A DNA stretch of 64,000 bases from Verrucomicrobiota bacterium (GTDB lineage Bacteria; Verrucomicrobiota; Verrucomicrobiia; Opitutales; UBA2995), in assembly GCA_027622555.1 (NCBI GenBank), contig JAQBYJ010000002.1, forward strand, positions 62,001 to 126,000, written 5' to 3'. Positions 53,719 to 62,808 of this stretch are shown here, piece after piece (the stretch's first letter is position 1; each line of letters begins with the position of its first letter). The notes under the pieces are model-generated. The model had not been told where the DNA came from and did no database searches. It worked only from the letters and a program-made list of their open reading frames with translations. Made by a program: the position numbers and the translations under genes.

Positions 53719-55137
53719 ATGACCCAACAATCTGACTCTCTAGTTATTCGAACCAAACTCGCAACGATGATGTTTCTCCAGTTTTTTATCTGGGGAGCAT
53801 GGTATGTCACTGCCCCAAATTACTTGGGCAAGATAGGGTTTACAGGGAACGACTTTGGTTGGACTTATTCGGTCGGCCCAATCGCTGGGATGATTTCTCC
53901 GTTTTTTGTCGGGATGATCGCCGACCGATTCTTTTCAGCACAGAAAGTCATGGGCGTTCTCCATTTGCTGGGAGGAGGAATCATGTATTACGCAGCAACC
54001 CAAATGGCCTCGGGCAGTACACCGGGAACGATTAACATACTCATTGCCGGTCACATGCTGACTTATTATCCAACGATCGCGTTGAGCAATACGATCGCGA
54101 TGAAAACTATGGCAAACCCTGAAAAGGAATTTCCAATAATCCGCGTATTTGGAACCATAGGTTGGATTGCTGCTGCATTTGTTTTATCCATAATGGGATG
54201 GGGAACTACGGTCAGTATGTTTCACTTGACCGCCACAGCTGCCCTTGTTCTTGGAGTTATAAGTTTTATTCTTCCAAATACTCCTCCTTCAACAAACAAG
54301 GAAATATCGATTAAGGAAGTCATTGGATGGGATGCACTAGTTTTGCTCAAAGACCGATCTTACTTAATCTTCATAGTTTGCTCTATGCTAATATGCATTC
54401 CTCTTGCCTTCTATTACCAAATAGCAAGTCGAGTTATTGAAATGTCTGATTTTGGAGGTTTTGGATTCATTCAAACATTAAAGGAATTACTGAGAATGGG
54501 GGATGTCATTGGTGCCACAATGGCATTAGGCCAAGTCTCCGAAATACTATTTATGCTACTAATGCCATTTGCATTTAAACGCTTTGGATTAAAATGGATG
54601 CTTCTTATCGGAATGTCGGCTTGGGTGTTGCGGTATGCATTATTTGCTTTCGGTGCTCCAGATCAAATCAGATGGATGATACTCGCCGGAGTTATTCTGC
54701 ATGGAGTGTGTTATGATTTCTTTTTTGTCACTGGTCAAATCTACACTAACCGCGTCGCTAACCCTCGAATACGGGCACAAGCTCAAGGACTCCTGGTTTT
54801 CTTCACCCTTGGATTGGGATTATTTATCGGCGCAAAGGTAGCAGGAGCAATTGAAACAAAATACACGCCCGCCGCAAGTTTGGAGGCTGCTTCTCAGGTT
54901 CAATTAATAGAGAGTCAAACTAGTGAATTGAAGGAGCAAATTGCCAGTTCTAGCTCAGATGCATTAATTTCTCAGCTTGAAGTCTTGGAAACGAGAAAGG
55001 CTGAATACCGCCAAACTCAACTTGCCACCATGAATTGGAAAATGATCTGGGGTATCCCAGCTATCATGGCCCTGGCTGTAATGGTGTTCTTCGGTTTAAT
55101 TTTCAAAGAGCCTAAAGACGCCGAACAGGAAGCCTGA
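53719..55137 (+). CDS. MFS transporter, nucleoside:H+ symporter-like
   Basis: A 472-residue, 12-helix major-facilitator protein. The N-terminal block LATMMFLQFFIWGAWYVTAP and repeated hydrophobic segments resemble the NupG/XapB nucleoside symporters. A soluble insert of about 50 residues (ASLEAASQVQLIESQT, then ELKEQIASSSSDALISQLEV) before the last helix is predicted coiled coil and is unusual in the family. ATG 53719 was preferred to an upstream TTG. Substrate uncertain: nucleosides or sugars. Confidence 0.8.
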   Translation: MTQQSDSLVIRTKLATMMFLQFFIWGAWYVTAPNYLGKIGFTGNDFGWTYSVGPIAGMISPFFVGMIADRFFSAQKVMGVLHLLGGGIMYYAATQMASGSTPGTINILIAGHMLTYYPTIALSNTIAMKTMANPEKEFPIIRVFGTIGWIAAAFVLSIMGWGTTVSMFHLTATAALVLGVISFILPNTPPSTNKEISIKEVIGWDALVLLKDRSYLIFIVCSMLICIPLAFYYQIASRVIEMSDFGGFGFIQTLKELLRMGDVIGATMALGQVSEILFMLLMPFAFKRFGLKWMLLIGMSAWVLRYALFAFGAPDQIRWMILAGVILHGVCYDFFFVTGQIYTNRVANPRIRAQAQGLLVFFTLGLGLFIGAKVAGAIETKYTPAASLEAASQVQLIESQTSELKEQIASSSSDALISQLEVLETRKAEYRQTQLATMNWKMIWGIPAIMALAVMVFFGLIFKEPKDAEQEA

Positions 55138-55336
55138 GACTTCGATTCGTTTCACGAATTTAAGCTCATACTTGAAAGGGACGAGAGCATTTCGAGAATT
55201 TCGAGTGTGTAGTCGGCTTGCGAGCGGACAACAGCTTCTGCGTACGAAACAGGTTGTTCAGAAAATTAGCAAAAAACTAAGAAAACAGGGGCACTTTTCG
55301 ATTTAAAACCTACTCTGAGTAGAGAGATTATTTATC

Positions 55337-58300
55337 ATGGCATCCATAAAAAAACTATTTTTCGCGAACCGGATTCGCACGAGTTTAACCATCATAACCT
55401 TTCTGGTGGGTCTGTATGCGCTGGCTGGTTTCATAATTGTTCCGTGGTTGGCTAGACCAAAAATCGAGGAGGCAGTGACCGAGCTGACAAATCGTGAAAC
55501 GTCCCTGGAGAAGCTGCAGCTCAACCCATTCACTTTCTCGGGGACATTAAGCCATTTTACTATTACGGACACAGATAGCGAAACATTGCTTTCATTCGAC
55601 CGAGCTTATGGAAACCTACAGCTTCTGTCGTTCCTGTTTCGTGGAGAAATTCATTTCAAGGAGTTGGATCTCACAAAACCATACTTTCGCTTACAGGTTG
55701 AGGCGAATGGTTCGCTTAATATTGCCGATATTATCAATCAGATAACTGCTTTGGATACAGCTGAGGCAGATCCTGAAGCGAAATCCAAAGCGGTTAAGGT
55801 TAACCTCCTCAAGGTAAACGAGGGCTCCATTTCAGTCACGGATCTTTCATTGTCGGTTCCGTTTAGTTCAATCATTTCGCCAATCAATTTCGACATCACT
55901 GGATTTCACACTTCGGGAGAGTCAGACGCCCCCTATGCATTCTCTGCGACCTCCGAATCGGGCGAGTCATTTTCCTGGAAAGGCTTCGTGGCCCTTGAAC
56001 CTGTCCGATCAAAAGGCTCCTTTGAGGTTAAGGGATTTTCGATGCCCAAATACGAACCTTTTTACGATATCGTGCTCCAGACTGACATTATTGATGGCAC
56101 GATCGGCGTGACTGGAAGTTATGAATATCGCTCCGGCCAAAACAGTATCATGCAGCTTATAAACGCAGGCGTGACTATTGAAAACGTAGAGGTCGCAAAA
56201 GGAAGTGACCAAAGCCCAGTCATGTCACTGCAAAGTGGATTAATCTCAGGTGTCAACATGGACTACATGACTCAGGCATTGAGCGTCGAATCGGTTGAGT
56301 TCATAGGTGGAACACTTTTTGCCAAGCGTCTGGAAGATGGCGAAATTGATTTACTGGCACTGTTAAAAGAAAGCCCTGCCTCCACCTCACCAACGGATTC
56401 CGAAACACCATCCACAGCAGAAGCGTTACCTGCGCCGAATTATCAAATTAAAAAATTAAGTCTGGAAGGGTTTTCAATTAACATAACCGACGAAGCGGTA
56501 CCAGGCACTGCCAGCTTCGCCTTGGACGATGCGAAAATTCTCGCAACGGATATCAGCAGTGAAGCGGGATCTCAACTAGGGTTAAACCTGGGAGCAACAG
56601 TCCGTTCAGGTGGAATTATTGGAGTCAAAGGTTCGATCGGACTGCAACCAATGGGTGGAAACTTTGAAATAGCACTGACCGAACTAGCCCTTGAAGTCGG
56701 AAATCCCTACATCGCAGAGTTTGCTGAGATTCAACTCGCAAGTGGCTATTTGAGCGTTCTGGGAAATTCCGAAATCAACCTGGTAGACGACAAGCCTAAA
56801 GGGGGTTTCCAAGGTAAAGTGGAACTCGCTGACTTGAAGGTCATTGAAAAAGAGTTCGGGCAGGATTTGGCATCATTGACCGGGCTAATTATTGAAGGCA
56901 TCGAGGCAGAGCTAGACCCCATGTCGGTCAAAATTGAAGGGATCACTTTGAGGGATCTTCGCGCGACGATACAAATTAATGAGGATGGGAGCATCAATCT
57001 GATGCAGGCTTTGGGTATCGGGAGCGAAGTGGCTGAAAATGCGGTTAATCCCGAAGAAGCCAAAGAACCTGATCCCGCTGAAGAGATCATCCCCTTCCCC
57101 ATTTCAATCGGCTCGATTACCCTGGAAAACATGGGCGCGATTTTGACCGACAGATCCATTTCACCAACTGTGAGCTTAAGCTTGGAAACCTTATCCGGAA
57201 CAATATCCGGACTATCATCGGAAGAACTTGCCCGGGCGGATCTCGATCTTATTGGCACGCTAACGGGCGGTACCCAATTGGCTGTGACCGGTAAAATTAA
57301 TCCATTGATTGAAGATCGTTACAGCGATGTGGAAATGTCCTTCAAGGATTTTAACCTGACAGCGGTCAGCCCTTATTCTGGTAAATATGCGGGCTACGCG
57401 CTGAACAAAGGAAAACTTTCATTCGATCTGAAATACAAAATTTCGCAGTCCGAACTTACCGGTGAAAATGTGATGATCATTGATCAACTCACCCTCGGCG
57501 ATAAAGTTGAAAGCGAAGACGCCCTCAAACTTCCTATCCCTCTGGCAATTTCATTGATGAAGGATCGCAACGGTGTCATCGAAATCGATGTTCCCGTGTC
57601 CGGTAACCTCAATGACCCGGAGTTTGGATTCGGTCGAGTAATTAGCCGAGCCATTGTTAACATCATAACAAAACTTATAACCTCCCCCTTTTCTATGCTG
57701 GGTGGCCTCATTCCCGGAGGCAAGGATGTCGATTTGAGCATGGTAAGCTTTAATCCGGCTGCCACCGAGTTTGATGACGATAGCATTAAAAAGCTCGGGA
57801 TGTTGGCAGACGCATTGAAAGAACGGCCCAATCTAAGTCTAGAAATTGCAGGAGGCGCAGGTGGATCGGCAGAAGTGAACCGTTTAATGTCGGAACAACT
57901 CACTGGGAAATTGAAGAGCTTGCGGTGGCGTGAATTAAAAGAAGCCGGGAATTCATCGGTTACGCTCGAGGAAGTTGCCTTAACTCAAGGAGATCACGAC
58001 CGGCTGATTGGCCTTTCATTCAATCTCTTGTTTCCAGAAGAAGCGGTTGATTTGACTTCTGAGGCACCGACAAAAAAAACGATTAGCAAACCTGTAAAAC
58101 CAATACCCGTAGCAACCACAGAAACCAAACCAAAAGAAGAAGAAGAAACTGGAGGAATTGCTGGATTCTTTCGTAAAATATTTTCGACCCAACCAACGAG
58201 CTCTCCAAAAGAAGTGGCGACAAGTGAACCCGAGTCAATCGCCTCCCAGGCTGAAGCTACTACCATTGTGGAAGCGGCGGAGGTAGAAAAACCGATGCTC

Positions 58301-58516
58301 ACAGTAGCTCAAATGGAGGCGAGAATACTTGATACAATCGAAGTGAGTGAAGAAGACCTTAACAAGCTGGCTGATGCCCGTGCTGAAAGCGTACGTGCCT
58401 TCCTTGAAACAACCGGTGAGATTTCCACAAATCGATTATTCATAGTTGAGCCAGAGGACCCGACATCCGTTAACGCTCAATCAGGAGAACCCAAAGTCAT
58501 CTTCAATTTGGAGTAA
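55337..58516 (+). CDS. DUF748/AsmA-like inner-membrane protein
   Basis: A 1059-residue protein anchored by one N-terminal helix (SLTIITFLVGLYALAGFIIV). Long repeats of beta-strand segments of the AsmA/DUF748 type follow (LQLNPFTFSGTLSHFTITD; LITSPFSMLGGLIPG near residue 780), then a basic and Glu-rich C-terminal tail. Such proteins span the periplasm and may help move lipids to the outer membrane. A Ser/Thr/Glu-rich linker at about 905-985 looks disordered. No neighbouring gene gives a further hint. Confidence 0.82.
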   Translation: MASIKKLFFANRIRTSLTIITFLVGLYALAGFIIVPWLARPKIEEAVTELTNRETSLEKLQLNPFTFSGTLSHFTITDTDSETLLSFDRAYGNLQLLSFLFRGEIHFKELDLTKPYFRLQVEANGSLNIADIINQITALDTAEADPEAKSKAVKVNLLKVNEGSISVTDLSLSVPFSSIISPINFDITGFHTSGESDAPYAFSATSESGESFSWKGFVALEPVRSKGSFEVKGFSMPKYEPFYDIVLQTDIIDGTIGVTGSYEYRSGQNSIMQLINAGVTIENVEVAKGSDQSPVMSLQSGLISGVNMDYMTQALSVESVEFIGGTLFAKRLEDGEIDLLALLKESPASTSPTDSETPSTAEALPAPNYQIKKLSLEGFSINITDEAVPGTASFALDDAKILATDISSEAGSQLGLNLGATVRSGGIIGVKGSIGLQPMGGNFEIALTELALEVGNPYIAEFAEIQLASGYLSVLGNSEINLVDDKPKGGFQGKVELADLKVIEKEFGQDLASLTGLIIEGIEAELDPMSVKIEGITLRDLRATIQINEDGSINLMQALGIGSEVAENAVNPEEAKEPDPAEEIIPFPISIGSITLENMGAILTDRSISPTVSLSLETLSGTISGLSSEELARADLDLIGTLTGGTQLAVTGKINPLIEDRYSDVEMSFKDFNLTAVSPYSGKYAGYALNKGKLSFDLKYKISQSELTGENVMIIDQLTLGDKVESEDALKLPIPLAISLMKDRNGVIEIDVPVSGNLNDPEFGFGRVISRAIVNIITKLITSPFSMLGGLIPGGKDVDLSMVSFNPAATEFDDDSIKKLGMLADALKERPNLSLEIAGGAGGSAEVNRLMSEQLTGKLKSLRWRELKEAGNSSVTLEEVALTQGDHDRLIGLSFNLLFPEEAVDLTSEAPTKKTISKPVKPIPVATTETKPKEEEETGGIAGFFRKIFSTQPTSSPKEVATSEPESIASQAEATTIVEAAEVEKPMLTVAQMEARILDTIEVSEEDLNKLADARAESVRAFLETTGEISTNRLFIVEPEDPTSVNAQSGEPKVIFNLE

Positions 58517-58666
58517 GGATCTAATCACCCAAAAACTTATAATCCTTTGATATCCTGATCTAATAAAGAAAAGGAAGTATTCGAAGCCGACTTAAGAAAT
58601 GCGGACAAGCCACATTCCTAGTCGCGAAGAGCCTCGCCGTAAGAAAAATAAAATTGACCTCGAAAT

Positions 58667-58687
58667 AAGTATCACTAAAGTATCACT
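58667..58687 (+). promoter_or_regulatory. Direct-repeat operator before the antitoxin gene
   Basis: AAGTATCACT occurs twice, at 58667-58676 and 58678-58687. Spacing is 11 bases, about one DNA turn, and it ends 1 base before the antitoxin ATG. A TTGACC at 58654-58659 with TAAAGT at 58676-58681 could be its promoter, in which case the transcript would be nearly leaderless. Antitoxins of the Phd class bind such repeats to repress the operon. Confidence 0.55.
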
Positions 58688-58688
58688 T

Positions 58689-58946
58689 ATGAAAGTCGAA
58701 CTTGTCACTAGCCTCAAACGCCGTGCTACCCAAATCATCAAGGAATTGAAGAAGGACAACGAACCGATCCTGATCACGGAACACGGCAAGCCGGCAGCTT
58801 ACCTGGTCGATGTGGATTCCTTTGAGGCTATCTCGAAGCGTACCCAATTACTTGAAGGATTGGCTCGGGGGGAGGCTGCGATTCAAGATGGAAGAGTAGT
58901 TCCTCACAGTGAAGCAAAAATAAGGATGAGTCGATGGCTCAAGTAG
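58689..58946 (+). CDS. Phd/YefM-type antitoxin
   Basis: From ATG 58689, an 85-residue antitoxin: VTSLKRRATQIIKELKKDNE, then PILITEHGKPAAYLVDVDSF, the Phd/YefM dimer fold, and then a C-terminal toxin-binding tail (VVPHSEAKIRMSRWLK). A longer frame from 58599 adds a basic stretch that does not resemble the family. The stop overlaps the toxin start by 13 bases. Confidence 0.88.
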   Translation: MKVELVTSLKRRATQIIKELKKDNEPILITEHGKPAAYLVDVDSFEAISKRTQLLEGLARGEAAIQDGRVVPHSEAKIRMSRWLK

Positions 58947-59383
58947 TTTGGGCTGAGCCAGCACTTCAGGACTTGGATGCTATTGCAGATTACATTGCAC
59001 TGGATGATCCAACCGCAGCGACAGGCCTGGTAAGAAAAGTATTTGAGAGAGTCGACCAACTTGTCAGTTTTCCGGAAACGGGAACTCATCCGAGAGAGCT
59101 GAAAGGAACTCCGTATAGAAAGCTGACGGTGAGACCCGTTCTGATCTACTACAGGCTCGAAAATCAAAAAGTAATAATCGTCCATGTCGTAAGGGGAGAA
59201 CGTAAATTCAGCCTAAACCGTTTTGAAGACCCTGCGGTTTTCAAACTTTCCCTTCAGTCATCGATCCCGTGGCAAACACAGGAAATAACAAGTTTAATCT
59301 TCTCTTGGCCACCAAAGTGCGCCTTCGGCGAGTGGCCGAACGATTTGGGCTGCTATGCGCATTGGCCCACGAGGCAGCTCTAG
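58934..59383 (+). CDS. parE: ParE-type toxin with read-through C-terminal tail
   Basis: RelE/ParE superfamily toxin, probably acting on gyrase or the ribosome. The core of about 95 residues is normal: VVWAEPALQDLDAIADYIAL, LVSFPETGTHPRELKG, YRKLTVRPVLIYYRLENQKV and VIIVHVVRGER. The family usually ends near residue 98, but here the frame continues for about 50 residues. The extra part is encoded by the dispersed repeat at 59241-59296 and then by the antisense of the IlvD/Edd gene end, so the tail is almost certainly not ancestral. Confidence 0.8.
   Translation: MAQVVWAEPALQDLDAIADYIALDDPTAATGLVRKVFERVDQLVSFPETGTHPRELKGTPYRKLTVRPVLIYYRLENQKVIIVHVVRGERKFSLNRFEDPAVFKLSLQSSIPWQTQEITSLIFSWPPKCAFGEWPNDLGCYAHWPTRQL
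59241..59296. repeat. Dispersed repeat, 'ATAACAAGTTTAA' family, inside the parE frame
   Basis: TCAAACTTTCCCTTCAGTCA, TCGATCCCGTGGCAAACAC, then ATAACAAGTTTAA. It matches the 28741 copy at 31 of its first 35 bases. Its end supplies the TAA stop (minus strand, 59294-59296) of the IlvD/Edd gene, and its body fills the 3' extension of parE. Insertion exactly at the junction of two convergent genes is typical of intergenic repeats. Confidence 0.75.
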
Positions 59384-61090
59384 TTTGGGGCGTTTCCATT
59401 GCTCCGAGCGGCGTTGCATTTCATCGGGGCTGACATGAACCAATAGGGTTTCTTTATCTCCATCCAAACTTACCATATCCCCGTTTTCAATGAGCGCAAT
59501 GGGGCCGCCGATCCAGGCTTCTGGTTCCACATGAACAACCAGGGTACCGCGCGAAACTCCTGATAGGCGTCCATCGGTTACTACCGCGATAGTCGAGTCA
59601 TTTCCCATTCCGGATAATGAAGCGGTGAGGCGTAGCAATTCCGGACAGCCCACTGAAACTCCCTGATAACGTAAAACGATTACATCACCAGTTACAATTT
59701 TCTTATCCAGCACCGCTGAGACCGCTTCACCTTCATGATCGAAGACACGGGCAGGACCTTGCATGCTCCGCGTCTTGGCATTGAGTTTAAAGACACAACC
59801 CAGGGTAGCGATGCTTGATGTGGTATCAGTCGATTTATCGCCGGCTACAATACAAAGAGAAGACTTTGGTTTCAGGGGTGTTTCCACGGAGCGAATAACT
59901 TCGTTGTCGGGATCTTTGAACTCCGGTAACGGCGTATCGGCCAGAAGCTCATTTAACGAATATCCATAAATAGTTCCGGCAGTTTCATCTATTAGGCCTA
60001 CCTCCGTCATGTAACGGGCAAGGGGTGCGAATCCTCCTTCTTTTTCGAAGAGGTCCACCATAACATATTTCCCGGACGGCATGAGATTCAATAGCACCGG
60101 CGTATCAGAGGTGGATCGAATATCTTCCAAATTGAACGGCACTCCAAAGCCTTCTGCGATAGCGGGTAAATGAATCACGGCGTTGGTGCTCCCTCCAATG
60201 GCATGAAGCATTATAGCAGCGTTTTTAAACGACCTGGCATCGACCGCATCGCCCACTACCCTGCCCTCATCGATCATTGTCATCAAACAATCGGCGGCTT
60301 CACGCGCTTCAACCAATTTCTGGGGACAAATAGTCTTATGATCGGTATCCATCGCCGGGGTACTAGCACTTGAGAAAATAGAAATACCGAGTGTACTTCC
60401 CAGGCAGGCCATGGTGTTGGATGTGGCCATGATACCGCAACCTCCGGGGGAAGGTAAGGAGCGAAATAAAATGTCGTCGTGCTCAGCCTGATCGATCTTG
60501 CCAGCCGCCATCATTCCGGCCGCTTCATTGGCCGTTTCAATGTGAGCCGATCGGCCACTCAAGGTACAACCGGCACGTATGGTTCCCCCGTGAATTAAAA
60601 CAACCGGGAGCTCTTTCAACCATGAAGCGGCCAATAGGCCTCCGGCTACGGTTTTATCGCATCCGGTAACAATGATCACTGCATCGGCACAGTTTATTTC
60701 AGTCTGCTGAACAATCGACGATGCAAATATCTCTCTTGAAAATAACGAGTAGCCCATTGCACCGAGCCGGGGCTCTTCCTTGTATTCATGTCCCATGCAA
60801 ATCGCATCGGTCACTGCAGCAACCGGTTCAATAGCAGCTAGCACCTTGCGACTTTTCCAGAGATGTGAGGCCATCTCCTCAGCCAACTGGCGATGATGCA
60901 GGTTGCACAGATTCGTTTCGCCACCACCATAAGTAATCAGAACAGTGGGACCAGTGTAATCGGGAGTGTATTCACTTTCCTGACCACCACGGAAATCCGT
61001 TTTTATGGCTTGGCGCATCCAACCATGCCACATGGCGGCTGGACACCCACCGATATCACGAAAAAAATCGCTGCGCTGTTTCTTGCTCAT
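59294..61090 (-). CDS. IlvD/Edd-family sugar-acid dehydratase
   Basis: A 598-residue cytoplasmic dehydratase with an iron-sulfur cluster. Cluster Cys residues lie in NLCNLHH, VTGCDKT and PSPGGCGIMATSNTM, and RDIGG and GDAVDARSF are further family blocks. Edges such as GPTVLITYGGGETNLC suggest the sugar-acid branch (arabinonate/xylonate/galactonate dehydratases) over IlvD proper, but this is not certain. It could take up the aldonic acids expected from the exported dehydrogenases. The stop falls inside a dispersed repeat at 59241-59296 and overlaps parE on the other strand. Confidence 0.87.
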   Translation of the reverse strand: MSKKQRSDFFRDIGGCPAAMWHGWMRQAIKTDFRGGQESEYTPDYTGPTVLITYGGGETNLCNLHHRQLAEEMASHLWKSRKVLAAIEPVAAVTDAICMGHEYKEEPRLGAMGYSLFSREIFASSIVQQTEINCADAVIIVTGCDKTVAGGLLAASWLKELPVVLIHGGTIRAGCTLSGRSAHIETANEAAGMMAAGKIDQAEHDDILFRSLPSPGGCGIMATSNTMACLGSTLGISIFSSASTPAMDTDHKTICPQKLVEAREAADCLMTMIDEGRVVGDAVDARSFKNAAIMLHAIGGSTNAVIHLPAIAEGFGVPFNLEDIRSTSDTPVLLNLMPSGKYVMVDLFEKEGGFAPLARYMTEVGLIDETAGTIYGYSLNELLADTPLPEFKDPDNEVIRSVETPLKPKSSLCIVAGDKSTDTTSSIATLGCVFKLNAKTRSMQGPARVFDHEGEAVSAVLDKKIVTGDVIVLRYQGVSVGCPELLRLTASLSGMGNDSTIAVVTDGRLSGVSRGTLVVHVEPEAWIGGPIALIENGDMVSLDGDKETLLVHVSPDEMQRRSEQWKRPKLELPRGPMRIAAQIVRPLAEGALWWPRED

Positions 61091-61147
61091 AATTTGAAAA
61101 ACGTTGGGGTAATAAATGGGGTAAAAAACCAGGAAGGTCAGGCGTTC

Positions 61148-61582
61148 CTAATCGATACGTCCTTCATCATACTCGATCATATCGGCAAAGGATTTGATAT
61201 CCATTCTTTCGGAGACGCCCATAAGATCGCGAGATTTCTGAAGCGCAATTTGTCCTTCCTTACTCATACCCATTTGAACCACTTTCCGGTTCCAAATATG
61301 AGGCTGAGTATCCTGAGGAAGAATCGCTTTGAGCCGAGTGGTAATCTCTTTGTCAGAGGCTGATGTTTTGACAATTTTAACCACCTCATTCGGATCCACC
61401 CCCAGGTGCAAACAAAGAAAACCGTCGAACCCGCGTTTAAAGTTTCGTTGATAACCTGGAGGAAGCTCGTCTTTAAGGTGCAGACGAATCTTCGCGATAA
61501 AACGCGGCAGGTGTAGAAGGCCGAATGCCGGGTGCGGATAGTAAGGCGAAGGAAGATCGGCGGTATCGTCTGGATCTCTCAT
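61148..61582 (-). CDS. DUF5069 protein
   Basis: A 144-residue protein that matches DUF5069 in its layout: start MRDPDDTADL, then GLLHLPRFIAKIRLHLKDEL, GFDGFLCLHLGVDP and a C-terminal stretch rich in charged helices. Function unknown. The frame stays open for a further 169 codons upstream to 62089, but that part is antisense-like to the ABC permease gene; ATG 61582 gives the family start. It lies 32 bases downstream of the permease gene. Confidence 0.75.
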   Translation of the reverse strand: MRDPDDTADLPSPYYPHPAFGLLHLPRFIAKIRLHLKDELPPGYQRNFKRGFDGFLCLHLGVDPNEVVKIVKTSASDKEITTRLKAILPQDTQPHIWNRKVVQMGMSKEGQIALQKSRDLMGVSERMDIKSFADMIEYDEGRID

Positions 61583-61614
61583 AAACGAGTTATTAAGCAG
61601 TCTTAAAAAGCAGG

Positions 61615-62808
61615 TTAGGAACGAAAGAGAATGCTTTCCCGCCCAGCCAGCTTGGTGCAAGCCACAAATCCAATCGAAGCAAAGGCAATAAGAGAAATAT
61701 ACACCACCAGCACAGGTCCCCAAGGTATGTTGCCTGAGAAAATTGCCTTGGAAGCCAATGAGATATTCAGGATGGGAACCATCGCCGTAACATAGGTCAG
61801 CTTCATCCAGGGCATCATACCAAACAGCAATGGAAATACGATCACCGCCACCATGGGAGAAACAATGCTCTGAGCTTCTTTGAAGCTCTTGGCAAAGAAA
61901 GAAAGGGTCAAAAGGAAGGATGCAAAGAAAACGGTGAGAGGCAGGAGCAAAGAGAAAAAGAGCAGAATATTCAGTGGATTGAGCATCGGTCCAATTGAGG
62001 AGGAAATTTTCCCCAACATCGGACCCATGGACACCAAGGCAATGGCCATACTCGTAACCGATAAACTTGCAGCAAATAATCCCGAGCACACGATGAGCAT
62101 TAGCTTACCCATAATTATTTGTACTAAAGGTGCGGATGCGGTAAGCAGGGTTTCCAACGTACCTCGTTCTTTTTCGCCGGCTCCCAAATCGATGGCCGGG
62201 TACATAGCACCTGTAAAACAGAGCATAATAAATATGTATGGAATTAACCCGCCGATGGCCTCACCGACCTGCTCCTGCTCCGTAGCCGTGTCCTTGAACT
62301 CGATATTGACAGGATTAATAAAGTCCAAGGTGTAACCAAGCTCCTGCACCCTCGCCTCCCTGACTTCGTCACGATAATCATTTACGAGACTATTGATTCG
62401 CCCGCGCATAATCCCACCATTTCCGGTAGATCGGTAGTGAAGCGTCATTTTGCCAGCGCTCTTGCTCGAAATATTTTCGTCGAACGCGGAATCAAAGACG
62501 ATAATCGCGTCGGTCTTGGTAGTTTCGATCAAGTCAAAGGGGTCTATCCCCTCCTCCAGCTCAGTGACCGTGAAGCCTTCTTTCTCCTTCAAAGCGGTGA
62601 CCAGAGAATTATCAGGAACGGGCTGCACCAGGCCAATATGCACCTGTTTCTCTTGAGCCTTTTTAGTTTCTTTGATCGCAAAAAAACCAATACCTCCGAA
62701 CAGGACCGGGAAAATTACCATGGGAATAACAATCATGGCGATGATGGATCTCCGATCGCGAATCGTATCCAATCCTTCCTTTTTGAAAACTGCCCAGATT
62801 ATTTTCAT
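61615..62808 (-). CDS. natB: ABC-2-type transporter permease, NatB-like
   Basis: A 397-residue permease with one N-terminal helix (IIAMIVIPMVIFPVLFGGIG), a long extracytoplasmic domain and five or more C-terminal helices. The signature DLGAGEKERGTLETLLTAS is shared by NatB-like and ABC-2 permeases. With the ATPase gene that overlaps it by 4 bases upstream, it would form an efflux system for sodium, lipid or antibiotic; the NatAB assignment is by similarity and substrate is open. Confidence 0.87.
   Translation of the reverse strand: MKIIWAVFKKEGLDTIRDRRSIIAMIVIPMVIFPVLFGGIGFFAIKETKKAQEKQVHIGLVQPVPDNSLVTALKEKEGFTVTELEEGIDPFDLIETTKTDAIIVFDSAFDENISSKSAGKMTLHYRSTGNGGIMRGRINSLVNDYRDEVREARVQELGYTLDFINPVNIEFKDTATEQEQVGEAIGGLIPYIFIMLCFTGAMYPAIDLGAGEKERGTLETLLTASAPLVQIIMGKLMLIVCSGLFAASLSVTSMAIALVSMGPMLGKISSSIGPMLNPLNILLFFSLLLPLTVFFASFLLTLSFFAKSFKEAQSIVSPMVAVIVFPLLFGMMPWMKLTYVTAMVPILNISLASKAIFSGNIPWGPVLVVYISLIAFASIGFVACTKLAGRESILFRS

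Noticed and set aside
58599-58688. Longer N-terminus of the Phd antitoxin
   Set aside because: The added basic residues do not fit the family and overlap the putative promoter and operator.
61583-62089. Upstream extension of the DUF5069 frame
   Set aside because: It lies fully inside the NatB permease gene in another frame of the same strand; the family start is at 61582.
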